Shown here: piece by piece, positions 12,001-18,191 of the stretch
How positions within the stretch are numbered: position 1 is the stretch's first letter
Layout: each line of letters opens with the position of its first letter
Assembly: GCA_900772095.1 (NCBI GenBank)
Contig: CAAGQJ010000014.1
Span: forward strand, 1 to 44,473
Length of the DNA stretch: 44,473 nucleotides
Direction: 5' to 3'
Origin: Bacilli bacterium
GTDB taxonomy: Bacteria; Bacillota_I; Bacilli_A; RF39; UBA660
Notes under the pieces: model-generated
Database searches by the model: none
Told to the model about the DNA's origin: nothing
What the model saw: the letters and a program-made list of their open reading frames with translations, nothing else
Translations under genes and position numbers: made by a program

Positions 12001-13131
12001 CAATCTCTGTCTTGTATCTCTAGACATCACGGAAGGAGCCAACACCATACCGATAATAGAGTTGCTGAGGTTCTTGGCAATATAGTCAAGCGCACCATGA
12101 GGCATGATTTCCTCCTGATTTCGCATCGTCAGAGCCTTCTGAGCATAGTTCATAATCTCAGGAGTAACGTATTTGTCCACGTATTCCTCCACACTCATGT
12201 TCAGTTTCTCTGCACTTTCGGCAATATGGCGCTGCATTCCCTTCTGCGAATAAATCTCGTTGATTTTGCTGCTGAGATTGTTCATCAGAACGTTCTGGCG
12301 GTTCACCTGTTCCTGTGTCTGAGCATCACGGAAAGCCTGTTCCTTTACCGACTGAGGCGCATAGATGCCGCCCTTCTCGTCAAGGTTCTGCTGATACTGC
12401 TGACGTGTCAATTCCTGTGCCTCGTTCATGGAAGAATCAACCAGACTGAGCAGATCGTTTGCCAAAATACCTTTGGTCTGTCCGTCATTTCTTACGAACT
12501 TATTTCCCTCAACCTCATACTGAGCGAGAGTTCTTGCATCATCCTCTCTCTGCTGCTTGGCTCTAGCCTGTCTAGCCTCAGGAGTAGAAAGCTGCTGCAT
12601 CGTTTCGTTGAAGTTCTTGGCAGTAGGAGTTATTCTGCTTCTGCTGATAGGGGTTGCTCTCTGCTGCTCCTGACGAGCAGACTGCTCTTGTGCTCCTTGC
12701 ATGCGCGCGCGCGCATTACTAGCCTGAGCCTGCTGCATCGGGTTCATCTGGTCGTTGCGCATGTGCATCAACCGCCAGTTCTGCATGTAGTCTGTACCAG
12801 AAGTAGTAGCCGTTCTAGGCTGCTGAGCCTTCTGCTGCCTTGGCTTCCGATACTGAGCTGCTACTTCCTGCGCTCTCTGCTTCATAGTAAGAGGCTTCTG
12901 CTGCTGAGGCTTCGGATTTACTGCATGAAGTCCGAGTCGCTGCGCAAACTCCTCATACGAATTACTGGAAACAGCACCGTCTGCGTGAAGCGCATCATAG
13001 AGCTGCTTTCTGTTCTGATAGCCCTGCTTGCCAGGCGCATACACGAACTGTCTGAAATGTTCTCTAGTTCCTGTAACTGCGCCATCTGCTTTCAAGGCGT
13101 TATAAAGTTGGTCAAATTTATCTCCAGCCAT
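1..13131 (-). CDS. Giant polyvalent protein (ParB, methyltransferase, SF2 helicase and zincin domains), C-terminus cut by window edge
   Basis: The frame is open from the ATG at 13131 to the left edge, at least 4,377 codons, with an in-frame stop just upstream at 13135-13137. Two short repeats containing ADGAV lie at about residues 5-30 and 41-70. A Gln-rich region follows, then an Ala/Gly-rich hydrophobic stretch (about 390-610). A DdrB-type ParB domain has DGNGR at 1431-1435. An N6-adenine-type methyltransferase has EPSAGNG (2231-2237) and NPPF (2289-2292). A strawberry-notch-like helicase has GDMTGIGKGR (2652), DESH (2809) and QMRGRIDRTGQ (3191). A zincin-like domain has HEMIH (4025-4029) followed by a YGLSDAYEL segment. 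This architecture matches phage polyvalent proteins, which are thought to enter the host with the DNA. It is the last and largest gene of an ejection-like cassette. Domain families are recognised from motifs only. The missing C-terminus may hold further domains. Confidence 0.9.
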   Translation of the reverse strand, partial: MAGDKFDQLYNALKADGAVTGTREHFRQFVYAPGKQGYQNRKQLYDALHADGAVSSNSYEEFAQRLGLHAVNPKPQQQKPLTMKQRAQEVAAQYRKPRQQKAQQPRTATTSGTDYMQNWRLMHMRNDQMNPMQQAQASNARARMQGAQEQSARQEQQRATPISRSRITPTAKNFNETMQQLSTPEARQARAKQQREDDARTLAQYEVEGNKFVRNDGQTKGILANDLLSLVDSSMNEAQELTRQQYQQNLDEKGGIYAPQSVKEQAFRDAQTQEQVNRQNVLMNNLSSKINEIYSQKGMQRHIAESAEKLNMSVEEYVDKYVTPEIMNYAQKALTMRNQEEIMPHGALDYIAKNLSNSIIGMVLAPSVMSRDTRQRLQEGIAIADGDAEIQKVAGHKDETYRSGIGTRFASTAVNMAADSGPLAVIGAGASAAVNTGTRVLTNGLVKAGVMKAAQKLTAQQMAFKVANMTTAQKIMSGLGTRTATSALNLAGYSGVTAALNQASTGDDTSLQAIGEAGLKGAEHGAVTGAMFGVSGAIMSPWVSKFGITGMEKSTGERLLHGAQKFGATAAGLGVEAGTMMMADNVTGDKDISFGTWLEDVVMVGAFKAGEPSNFVKMGNILHHLTHNSGGNFVIGKNANGSHIAVDIRLTADEKNELISSASGKNLMDAFVKVDRASKTAPRDPKYKTAYTDFMNDPDVSQSTKEKVNAAMGLFNTTRGKSYRSVNDVKNKQVLEYTKNGTLLTRTSYKNADERRAILYKQKLYRDNDDMMSLMGYARMKDMQFIDDDGTVTNLAFRFLKENGYDENKDIIDPNNARLINELRNQKSALYLDWMKYADKNGLLGYLRSESRGVTNNFMASIKELFGKEGSILIDIDKIMQKDPMKRTDEENRIFYHVKRALEDELFPSGKPHADQSASQGKTVAEEHKLGTDNPDSGVVVDELRNLRNAEQALDAAMDSNDVFKQTFEQLHQQGLTSAQIYDALIQNGLTEEELTPLAQYINANARVKGMQQATADAINENVKDFVSDWSYHGTLSGQPMNGEQALYVQDSNGRTLLVGSGDVSFDQTTGRVKEGSGDMLVCLEDPNTKELVYVKADDVTLFQNQPLDQFAAEYRQRLQMKNSEPYNQAAQEQAMLDAAKPQQEQEAPQDNTTKSEDSTTKEGDLTKVDTTLTKVDTTSGEDNTTNENLAPQEQPQQTRKFADGSDVPMATDSKGRPTPDYASMTPEQSAEIFTEDFGENAEKVVDGQIQKAEKALKDAEKMKVDYTAEPNDIMEQEALKNQTIEAAKKQLDHAQNIKKAMTAKKVAETVGKTEQAEGAHEAGSVAAQKFVNAPRLVGNKRTRMLPDGKTKIKGHYEIVPAESLTPSHDVNNDYKKSEGFPTDAEGRTVNDRDYEHDKAAQQNTDQIARKYNGMAIENVPVVSDEGIVYDGNGRTMAGQKAAKDGTDGEYINDLLENAENFGFTREQIEQSGIEHPRLVMVTDERLPYDAATFAKFNRNEKKTQNNTEQAVAKAKTLTADEVGAIVAEIEGNGSLDAFFNNSKAINDLVKTLVDKGIIGQNEVAQMMDSPERLSAQGREYVKNLLLGSIFKPETIRMLGIDSTVKNKAINAIRSVMDNMKLGDYSLRDEIDQAIQLLYEARQGGNKVDTLLRTPDMFGEDAAKRYSSISQMMALALEGKVSDFRDLLDEYNRIAKARNTGEGNMFEAAPTKEELINEYLNFKKWQDYGTGHSETEGSHDVSGVEEPQQEASGGNEPTEAERPRVEEADDLENKELESRIEVTDEETETPSKYGPIMKQKIVIDGDKEVIKVDEPNEKGEYTGSYYEYDGKKFGDLNEVTEYIDSKNEEGPLPLLPKEENPDPTFDPIAAAAKEFKKEHPLTEDEIMKADVDDLSKDMALDYLNGEVTDDLHRAIYESIFAKTRGQKTDPKTEAPKTEPSADPMEGIKNAAEGFEKEKKAKVKTEKKPQQTADDAAVAASNKKVNDLWDMLKNAGKDEISASFIGLNSRQLEVLPKLVSAMAENAYLRIKRGMHNLEDVVKEMRKEFAPAAKIFKKEDVDAIYEQMMNIRYRDGEQRMSLKEWADYYEKTSPKHQENLVGDSKTAEDRKLAEKKFIDVVNLQLGFKHKFNGIVELRKIAERVGLKDIKDTDLQELAETAIVKRARGIASSESTNDAVKFERIKTLYENQPSLNQRDSERVMKQQYSTPAPYAFLADMYVKGNGKVIESALEPSAGNGMLTIGLPMDKVHVNDIDAQRLANLRRQGFKNVTSQDGTLPFADKDVDVVVTNPPFGSATPKEYDGYKISSLEGQMAINALESMKDDGRAAIIIGGKTEYAKNGSLNPKDKAFLGYLYSHYNVEDVINVDGSLYAKQGTSYPTRIILINGRRLNENAFPPVKDKARAEAVKDYDELYKRIEDDILRGERMDSSIGGETRSAQPELDKQGSTGAPKERVRTGERGGSKPDGEREPDLFDSTSVSGTHDDLENQRGTEPRQDGGLSDGDSRADGTGAEPSPSEEPTSGTNEQRGNGSGGAGRNDAQPSTDESTNAGGGSGPRGQLQRVDKSVRGLSTEKVTYAPKSENPFTLKAVMPADQQEAVNKNLEKLGDADQFLVDELGYNDKDDLYSHLAAEQVDSVALALQQAKKGNAFIIGDMTGIGKGRQAASLIRYAKKQGQVPVYFTKTAGLLSDVYRDLVDIGSPDLRPFVFGSAKEAAITDSDGKVVFALPSKSEVKRVLDYIEKNGKLPDEYDYVLTTYSQVSNGVYEFDENGARKEKKLAKGKTFGAAALSGQKRRDAIEKLMGNAYLILDESHTAGGNSGQGNYFQHIIQKAKNVTFFSATFAKRPDNMPIYALRTAMNEGGMKSSDLIDAVKRGGATLQEIMSQTLTQCGQMIRRERDMTGVTIDWKAIDDPERVQEQREQYDSIIGLFNDIINFQKKYVSSYVDERNDELAAIQSTMGIKKGTAALGIKNQPFASKAFNTVQQVLLSLKAKSAAERAIDYLKQGMKPVIALNNTNESQTGNLALGEEMDAPDLGTSLKKGLEGTLRYTQKDAKDNSESGYIKLSDLGDEAVEAYHELEKKIEQTSTGLSLSPIDVIKNELQKAGYKVGELTGRQTEFVYNDNGTVTKVKRADTDKKKLARDFNDGKIDALILNKSAATGISLHASSKYKDQKKRVMIVAQQQLDVNDEVQMRGRIDRTGQVARGAYEYVVSLIPAEQRLLMMFKAKLKSLDANTTSSQKSKFNEMEVADITNKYGDKVVREYMAEHLDLYARMADPFGWEKSNGDDLSRIDPQTLVASGGGVGDGEAGADASKLLGRMALLRVSEQEKMLQEIGELYANEIQRLNEMGENDLEITELPLKAKTLHKEVWKQGAEPGGDNAFADNTYIEKVNMAILKKPMKASEVKASQDGLTGGKTWDEYKTEKKAAVKEYFDQKIADETQKYEERAVKAATKAKEKYIKDAKKGQKDSGMSDEQIEKMAGYQYDNIYKQEKDKLNDVVKNLKAKAEMFERVLDTFDTNGAFVLPMDMNNPNELSGFGNSYGRLIDIKITDNYSPNASSVSFATLDGRRKITFPIAGKVGSGENKVDIIGSIDRMTKQAAGMGDSHLRVLNQNFDNWDRLTSNESRKNGYIVTGNLMQALVDSKDQGLGGQLVKYTTDTGEVKTGILMPDRFDPKGLTTDAPINSVAEKFELSSWHGGIDEVTSSDGDVKVKRIDNSRGYYFELRVPKSKAKGGKYFMDNDLLKLVNGNNFETRGNNMLAEFKPEQLKPVLDRLSKMGVKVQEERNTSEDEGAHFREDRGLQYSKTDTKDVKNSRIIPEDVDKNVSSQIEKKFDSAIEDIVEHAEDRDKSRLINDADYAVDEFSNLGRSVIEYYKNDYERKVEKLSGQSIGGHLGGKNDGKGNRGSYLLQYYKTILAVADRELAYRDARAKNLRETWGLQPGGTFTLEAAERIFKETNRDKAKAELFQRVLDINKRLGVTFKVSEESSKKRSGEADIYRNIDLYIDGLTKTKAPDYAAPTVMLHEMIHEATMGAINLVKKGKAEGMLTPKQIEGVKTILEIYDKVKDDKERFKEEPYGLSDAYELTAQMADSRQRKAMDLSIWDKVVNAAREFARKGDRSIMQRLKDAWKKLFEVSEKDKMDKAINDIMDDFNETIDDISMNDIEQDGFAYKVTDKDELDRLDKEKTFRMYSGMQEVDGKLYSPMAAIIDGKRTDATEIGAWMGADERPDLVKNGKFQLVKTDKNPGAGEGPVPAAYNPYMHTSTSVMNDQFSGAYARGNIKVVEWEIPESEKTSGYHAEGAKNSVGLVPWTSGTVNSLLPKDRQRSVMLSRWRKAVRILPDEEVAEKIADQLRGTGLAIPWNVVTPNQLRELVKL
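9596..9637. repeat. Two perfect 21-bp tandem copies inside the giant gene
   Basis: Two identical 21-base units (9596-9616 and 9617-9637) keep the reading frame and encode part of a Thr/Lys/Asp-rich linker. Degenerate relatives of the unit (TTTGTGGTATTATCTT-like) flank both sides. The linker separates the N-terminal virion-like part from the ParB and enzyme domains, so it probably varies in length. Confidence 0.8.
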
Positions 13132-13148
13132 ATATTATATATTAATGT

Positions 13149-14573
13149 TTATAATCCAAGTTTCTTTGTATTCTTATAGCCGTTCTTCGACTTGCCGGCA
13201 GACTTCGGTCTGTTTCTCGCATTCCTAGCCGCATTCTGCGAAGCTGCTGCCTGACTGGTAACAGATGCACCCTTTCTTCTTGTGGTGGTCGTTACCTCTG
13301 CGCCAGTCTTCGGATTGATGGTCTTCGTACTGGTAGAAGTAGAAGTCTCGCCCTGCGGAAGCTTGCCGTATTCACGGTAGTACTCCTGTTCCCACATGGT
13401 CTTGTTAGGCTGATAGCGCATCTTGCCGTTCTTATCTTCAAACCAGTACTTGGCACCCGAGCCGCTACCGCTCCTGCCTGACCGTCCACCGCCGCCACGC
13501 CCCTTATGGGTTGCGTTGTACTGCTGAATAGCCAGACGCTGCCTAGCCTGTTCATCCTTCACCTTGTCACGCCCCTTCTTATACTCAAAGTCACGCTTAT
13601 CCTTATCCTTCTTATACTGGTCAGCTGCCGCATCCTTATCCTTTCGGTACTCAAACTTATCCTTGGCAAGCTGATTACCCTCACCACGAAGACCCATAAG
13701 ATACTCCTTATAAACCTGATCAGCCTGTGCTTTTCGGTTATCTAGGTCGAGGTTTGCCTGCTTATAGGCAGCATCCGCATCAAGGGCAGCCTGTTTCTGT
13801 CTCTGAGCCTTGCGGTTCTGATAACCCTGTTCCATCATGGCAGTAGGGTCGTTGAACACCTGAAGAGGCGCACCCTTCGAAGTATTGATGATGTTTCCCA
13901 TGTGGCGAATAGCATCAGCAAAGGCAGCGATATTCTCACGGTTGGTAGTGATTCGGCGGTCATACTCTTCTGGAGTCTCGCCCTCACGCATTCCCGGTCT
14001 GCTCTTCGGCATAACCTTGCCGAGCCAACTGAAAAAGCCGCCATCCCTCTGTTTAGGGTCAGCCTCAAACTCTGGAACCTGCTGTTCCTGCGGCATCTGA
14101 ATGCCGCTCAGAGCAGTAGAAAGCGTATCATAGCGTGGTGTTCCGTCAGCATTCCAACCTGTAGAAGGCTGTGGCATTCCCTCAAAATTGCTCTGAGGCT
14201 GAGGAGTATTCTCTGCTGCATCGCCCATGTAGGGAGTCTGTACTGGTCCCAAGGCAGGGTTTGCATTACCATTGCCCTGCGGAACAAACTCTTCCTGCTT
14301 AGGCATCTGGGTGAAGTCTGTAACAGGTGCTGCTCCAGTCTGAACAGGCTGAGCCTCAAACTTGCCAGCTGCACCGCCCCCATTCCCGAAGAAGTTAACC
14401 CCCGCGGCCCCTCCATTAACGCCCGCGGTCCCTCCGTTGCCTCCATTCATCACCTGATCATAATCGGGATATTTCGCCCTCATCAGGTCATGCACAGCCT
14501 CAGGATAGCCGCCGATAGTTACCGGCTTCTTCCTAGGCTGCTGCGTATTCTGATTATTGTTTACTCCTGACAT
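13149..14573 (-). CDS. Low-complexity, Gly/Gln-rich and coiled-coil protein, likely virion or ejection protein
   Basis: 474 aa. The N-terminal third is rich in Gly, Asn, Gln and Pro and includes GGTAGVN/GGAAGVN repeats. Residues of about 220-340 form a long charged helix rich in Lys, Asp, Ala and Gln. A GGGGRSGRSGSGSG linker follows, then a short WFEDKNGKMRYQP segment and a basic, Ser/Thr-rich tail. I recognise no enzyme motif. The start overlaps the end of the upstream 521-aa gene by 13 bases, and the stop is 17 bases before the giant gene, so the three are probably cotranscribed. Position and composition suggest a minor virion or ejected protein. This is inference from context. Confidence 0.85.
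   Translation of the reverse strand: MSGVNNNQNTQQPRKKPVTIGGYPEAVHDLMRAKYPDYDQVMNGGNGGTAGVNGGAAGVNFFGNGGGAAGKFEAQPVQTGAAPVTDFTQMPKQEEFVPQGNGNANPALGPVQTPYMGDAAENTPQPQSNFEGMPQPSTGWNADGTPRYDTLSTALSGIQMPQEQQVPEFEADPKQRDGGFFSWLGKVMPKSRPGMREGETPEEYDRRITTNRENIAAFADAIRHMGNIINTSKGAPLQVFNDPTAMMEQGYQNRKAQRQKQAALDADAAYKQANLDLDNRKAQADQVYKEYLMGLRGEGNQLAKDKFEYRKDKDAAADQYKKDKDKRDFEYKKGRDKVKDEQARQRLAIQQYNATHKGRGGGGRSGRSGSGSGAKYWFEDKNGKMRYQPNKTMWEQEYYREYGKLPQGETSTSTSTKTINPKTGAEVTTTTRRKGASVTSQAAASQNAARNARNRPKSAGKSKNGYKNTKKLGL
14395..14436. repeat. 21-bp imperfect tandem repeat in the Gly-rich region
   Basis: Two 21-base units (14395-14415 and 14416-14436) differ at three positions and encode GGTAGVN and GGAAGVN. 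They are much more GC-rich than the surrounding gene and keep the frame, consistent with slippage-driven expansion of a flexible linker. Confidence 0.75.
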
Positions 14574-16126
14574 AAGCGTTTGATTTCCTCAAATACATCA
14601 TCAATATCCTTACCGCATTCTACAATAGTAGCAGATTGGTCACCACCTTCCTCTGCTTTATCGTAGTCAATAGAAACCGTGTGACCTTTCTCCAGAGCCT
14701 TGCGAACATACTCCAGAATTTCATCCAACTCAACCTCCTCAGGGTTATCCTCTGTAGGATGAGTGTCTTTGGCAGAAGAACAATCTTTCTGGTTCGTTAC
14801 TGCGCCAACAGAATCGTCTCTGAAAAGAGAAAGTATCTTCTCCTCTTCATTGCTAAAATCAGGCAGCTGAGGGTTGAATCTATAGCCATTCGCCCAACGA
14901 CGATATTTTTCTAAGTCTTCTGAGTCGATAGCTCTTCCTTCAACAATAACCTTCGCCATCTTCTGGATCATCTTCTCAGCTGCAATACCGTATTCACAAT
15001 ATTCTCTGGAGCCACAGCGAAGCATATCAATCAGATAGTTCTTTTCCTCTAGCTCATTCTTAGTAGCCGCCAACTCTTCACCCAAGTCAGCAATCACCTC
15101 GTCCTTCTCTGCGAGAGCACTCTCGGCACTCTTCAAAGCCTGAGCATCAATCTTGTCAACAACCTTGTCTGCAAGCTCCTTCTTCAACTTCTCATTCTCA
15201 CCAACATACTTCAGACCTAACTCGGCAAGATTCTTCTCACGAATCTTTGAAAGGCGAAGTTCCTCTGCAACGTCAGACAAAATTGCGTTCTTATCTTTCA
15301 ACTTCTTCTCCAACTTGCACAAATCTAATGAAGAATCAGAAAGCTCTTTGGCGTATTTCTTTACCAATTTTGTCTTTTCAGCCAGCTTCTTCTTTAAATC
15401 ATCAATGATGTCCTCATTTTTAAAACACGTATCAAGGTTTTTGCTGTTGGCTTCTCTTGTGTCGTTCAACAATGATTCGGTCTTTCTTAAGGCTTCCATC
15501 AAATCCACAGTCTCACCGAAAAGCTTAACCTTTCCTCTTAGGTGTCTAGAACTTTCCTTTCTAAACTCCTCAATCTTCATGTTCTTCTTGTGGATGATCT
15601 TGTTGAGTCGGGCAATCTCCTTGCCGAGGCGATTCTTTTCATTCCTGAAGGCAATATTATTTATGGCTATTGTTCTGTTTTGCATTTCATGCCATGACTT
15701 CCAATCTTCGTTCTCCTTGGTAAGCTGCTCAATCTTCTTTGCCTGCTCATCCAACAGAGAATCGTTGAATTGGGAGGCTGACTCTTTAAGGGCAGAATAG
15801 CCTTCATTAAGAAAATATTTGTGGTAAAAATCAGCTTTTGGGAAGGTTGTAGGGTAAATGATACCTTTCTTTTCCTTTGTCTGCTCTTCACCAGGAGCCT
15901 TGGTGTTCTCTTCATACCCATTTTCCAAGCAATCCTTGCGCTCATTAGAGACTTCACTATGCATGCCGACACCATAACCAGCAGAATTAACAACATCCCT
16001 GGCTTCATAAACCTCTGGAGACTCGTATTCTGAAAAAGGATTATCAATAATGTCACTAGGTCCACCAAACTTTATGAGGTAAAAACCTTCTTTCTCCAAT
16101 ATCTTCTTTGCTTCTTTAAATGTCAT
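14561..16126 (-). CDS. Long coiled-coil protein, likely virion/ejection cassette
   Basis: 521 aa, dominated from about residue 110 to 370 by Lys/Glu/Leu heptad-like sequence predicting a long coiled coil. It ends in an acidic C-terminal domain containing EEVELDEILEYVRKALEKG and a last segment with DYDKAEEGGDQSATIVECG. There is no catalytic motif I recognise. It is 14 bases downstream of the 105-aa gene and overlaps the next gene by 13 bases, so translation is probably coupled. A long helical protein between a small membrane-interacting-like protein and a giant protein recalls the gp14-gp15-gp16 order of T7-like ejection proteins. The comparison is by layout, not by sequence. Confidence 0.85.
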   Translation of the reverse strand: MTFKEAKKILEKEGFYLIKFGGPSDIIDNPFSEYESPEVYEARDVVNSAGYGVGMHSEVSNERKDCLENGYEENTKAPGEEQTKEKKGIIYPTTFPKADFYHKYFLNEGYSALKESASQFNDSLLDEQAKKIEQLTKENEDWKSWHEMQNRTIAINNIAFRNEKNRLGKEIARLNKIIHKKNMKIEEFRKESSRHLRGKVKLFGETVDLMEALRKTESLLNDTREANSKNLDTCFKNEDIIDDLKKKLAEKTKLVKKYAKELSDSSLDLCKLEKKLKDKNAILSDVAEELRLSKIREKNLAELGLKYVGENEKLKKELADKVVDKIDAQALKSAESALAEKDEVIADLGEELAATKNELEEKNYLIDMLRCGSREYCEYGIAAEKMIQKMAKVIVEGRAIDSEDLEKYRRWANGYRFNPQLPDFSNEEEKILSLFRDDSVGAVTNQKDCSSAKDTHPTEDNPEEVELDEILEYVRKALEKGHTVSIDYDKAEEGGDQSATIVECGKDIDDVFEEIKRLCQE

Positions 16127-16140
16127 AATCTATTTTTGTT

Positions 16141-16458
16141 TTAATGTTTAACAAACGTGTTGATAATATCGTCGTATGATGCAGGAATAATTCCGTTATC
16201 TGTCTCTTTGTAATAGTAGAATTTAGGATTCCACTCCTCAGCTTCCTTCTTATTTTCTACCACTAGTACATTTCGGGCTTTTCCATCCTTGCGTATCAAC
16301 CGAGCATAATACTCACGTTCAGTATTTACTTTATGGTTATACTGCTCGTCCATTTCTTTTAGGAACTTAGCCAAATCATCTAACGTTATCTTATTATTGC
16401 TAGACTCGAATGGCTTTTCAATCTGAGACAAAAGACCTTTTCCTATCTTTACTTCCAT
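16141..16458 (-). CDS. Small conserved phage protein of unknown function
   Basis: 105 aa, beginning MEVKIGKGLLSQIEKPFE and containing a helical segment (DLAKFLKEMDEQYNHKVNTE) followed by a beta-rich part (YYARLIRKDGKARNVLVVEN). No transmembrane segment and no known motif. It sits between the putative ejection protein at 16693 and the coiled-coil protein, in the same orientation. I cannot assign a function. An assembly or scaffolding role for the neighbours is possible but unsupported. Confidence 0.8.
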   Translation of the reverse strand: MEVKIGKGLLSQIEKPFESSNNKITLDDLAKFLKEMDEQYNHKVNTEREYYARLIRKDGKARNVLVVENKKEAEEWNPKFYYYKETDNGIIPASYDDIINTFVKH

Positions 16459-16692
16459 ATTATTTATGTTTAATCATTTTAACACTTCCCAAAAATTCAG
16501 GGGTGGGGAAAATCGGAAAACCGAAATCCAGAAAAAGGGGGTGGGGGGAGGCAGAATTTCTTTATTTGTATTATTCTACTATAATTTGCAATGGTGGTCA
16601 AAGGGGGTGGGGGTCTTGGGGTCGCCTGTTACGCCTCGCTCACCTTGCCATGCCGTCCTTGCCTGTCGCTCGTCCACTCCACCTTCTAGCTG
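16459..16692. other. G-rich intergenic region in the ejection cassette
   Basis: The 234 bases between two minus-strand genes contain two G-rich blocks on the plus strand: 16499-16550, with several runs of four to six G including GGGGGTGGGGGG, and 16600-16621 with GGGGGTGGGGG. The minus-strand transcript is therefore C-rich and G-poor, as in Rho-utilisation sites. The DNA could also form quadruplexes. Short forward ORFs here are not convincing genes. Confidence 0.6.
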
Positions 16693-17457
16693 CTACCCAA
16701 GCCCCGACAAGCCGACTGCCTTCTTCAAGCGGTATTGGTTCTTCTCCTCGGGAGACATCATGCTCTCAGCCAAGTGGTCAGTAGCGGCAGAATGAGCGGT
16801 TTTGTCTTGTTGTGTTACAATTGTGTTATCAATTGGCTTTCCGTTTGAGCCTAAAGTGTTGGTTTTCACTGCTTTAGCACCTTCGAGTTCTGACCCCAAT
16901 TGGTTCACACCGAAATTGAACATGGCATTTGACGCATTTTGAGCCGCATCGCTAGTATTCTGCGCCTTCTGCTGCTCGATTTGCTGACGCTCTCTAGACA
17001 ACTGCTGAGTGTTCTGAAGGTGAGCGTCCTCCACATGCTGCTTGCGAGCCGTGTCCTGTGCCGCTACGTTGGCTATCGTGTCGCCCATAGCCTTGTTTGC
17101 ACTCTCCTTCGCCATTGCCACACTTACAGCAGTTCCACCGCCAACGGCAGCAGCACCATCAGCCTTGCGAACATACTCGTCCTGTACCTCCTTCGCCCTT
17201 CTCATGAGGTTTTGACCCGCTTTCGTGTCAAGGTAGTCCGTGTTGTAGTTCTTGTCGTACCAAGCCTTCTCAGCGTTCGTTCTGTACGTGTTCTCGGCTT
17301 GTGCCCTTCTAGCCGCCTTCTTCGCCTTGTTAGCACCGAAGAGAGAAGATGCAACACCGCCAGCCAAGGCAGCAGCACCCAATATCCACTCTTTCTTGTC
17401 CGTGAGTACAGGGCAAGAGGTCAAATGCTTTGGGATTTTTGATAATATTTCCGTCAT
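16693..17457 (-). CDS. Internal virion / ejection protein-like, Gly-Ala-rich with helical tail
   Basis: 254 aa from the ATG at 17457. A longer frame exists to 17619, but the extension is low quality and the internal start is followed directly by plausible protein. Residues 25-45 are a short hydrophobic Gly/Ala segment (ILGAAALAGGVASSLFG) followed by a basic helix (ANKAKKAARRAQAEN). A second Gly/Ala stretch (AAAVGGGTAVSVAMA) and a long Gln/Asn-rich helix come next. This pattern is typical of podovirus internal virion protein B (T7 gp14-like) and related ejection proteins that form a membrane channel. It is the first gene of the leftward cassette ending in the giant protein. The family match is by pattern only. 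Confidence 0.75.
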   Translation of the reverse strand: MTEILSKIPKHLTSCPVLTDKKEWILGAAALAGGVASSLFGANKAKKAARRAQAENTYRTNAEKAWYDKNYNTDYLDTKAGQNLMRRAKEVQDEYVRKADGAAAVGGGTAVSVAMAKESANKAMGDTIANVAAQDTARKQHVEDAHLQNTQQLSRERQQIEQQKAQNTSDAAQNASNAMFNFGVNQLGSELEGAKAVKTNTLGSNGKPIDNTIVTQQDKTAHSAATDHLAESMMSPEEKNQYRLKKAVGLSGLG

Positions 17458-17484
17458 AATTGCAATTATTTGATGTTTCGAGGG

Positions 17485-17492
17485 CAAATATA
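17485..17492 (-). promoter_or_regulatory. Possible -7 element for the leftward ejection cassette
   Basis: On the minus strand TATATTTG fits the Bacteroidota TAnnTTTG -7 box, 28 bases upstream of the 17457 start. I found no TTG at the expected 19-21 base distance, so the promoter is weak or the cassette is read from further upstream. Confidence 0.3.
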
Positions 17493-17619
17493 TAATATTT
17501 GAAGTTCGGTTTTGCCGTGTTCCAACCTCGTTCAAAATCGCCCAAAATCCCACCAATTTCTTTCTCGGGGCGCAACTCACCCCTTCTTCTCCTAGCATTT
17601 CTCCCTCTAGAAGACCCAT

Positions 17620-18185
17620 TTTGTAAGAAAACGTGATTATTGTAAAGAAAAGACAAGTGGTTAATTATAAGCAAGTTAGTTTCAGTCACTCCTGAGGGAG
17701 AACAAAAGCAAGTTGTAAAGAAAGTTCTTATTTCATAAAAGAAGATTCTTTGCAAACAAAAAATGGGGTTTGCATTAATAGGTACGCACGCACGCAAGGA
17801 GTTCGTTAGCAAACTTTAACTAGCCGTATTCAACCTTCTTGAATGTTTTTCACCCACAATCAACGCTAAACTCGTCCATTTCTGCCGATTTTTGCGATTT
17901 TCGGGCAATTGGTCGGGATTTCTCCCAAATTCGTGAGTTTTGAGCCGTTTAAGAGCCATTTGCAAGCAGATTAGAGCCGATTTTGTGGGTTTTTCGTAGA
18001 TTTCATGGTTTTGTGCCGGATAATGTGCTCATCTAGAATTAAGGCTTTTAGAAGATGATTTAGGCGGTTTTGATTTTCCTAGTTGGAGAAATATTTTTTC
18101 CTAGTTGGGGAAATGTTTTTCTCTCCCTGTACTCTATCTGTTCTTTCTCTTGTGTGTTCCTACCTCTTATGGGTGAGAGTGAAGA
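17620..18185. other. Non-coding region with phased short direct repeats
   Basis: No convincing gene. It contains a 7-bp inverted repeat (TGCAAAC/GTTTGCA) near 17756-17780 and an ACGC run near 17783. GAGCC occurs three times, at 17942, 17953 and 17974 (spacings 11 and 21). CCTAGTTGG occurs twice, at 18078 and 18100 (spacing 22), each flanked by TTTTC and GAAA. The near-helical spacing suggests a protein-binding array such as an operator, replication origin or packaging site. Which of these is unknown. Confidence 0.5.
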
Positions 18186-18191
18186 ATCCTC

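Noticed and set aside
11203..13179. A 658-codon plus-strand open frame, and similar long plus-strand frames at 73-1155 and 2293-3444
   Set aside because: They lie exactly opposite the giant minus-strand gene in the complementary register and have Leu/His/Ser-rich sequence without motifs. The minus strand carries clear domain motifs.
16410..16795. Two overlapping plus-strand frames across the G-rich region
   Set aside because: Composition is driven by G runs, and they are antisense to the genes at 16141 and 16693.
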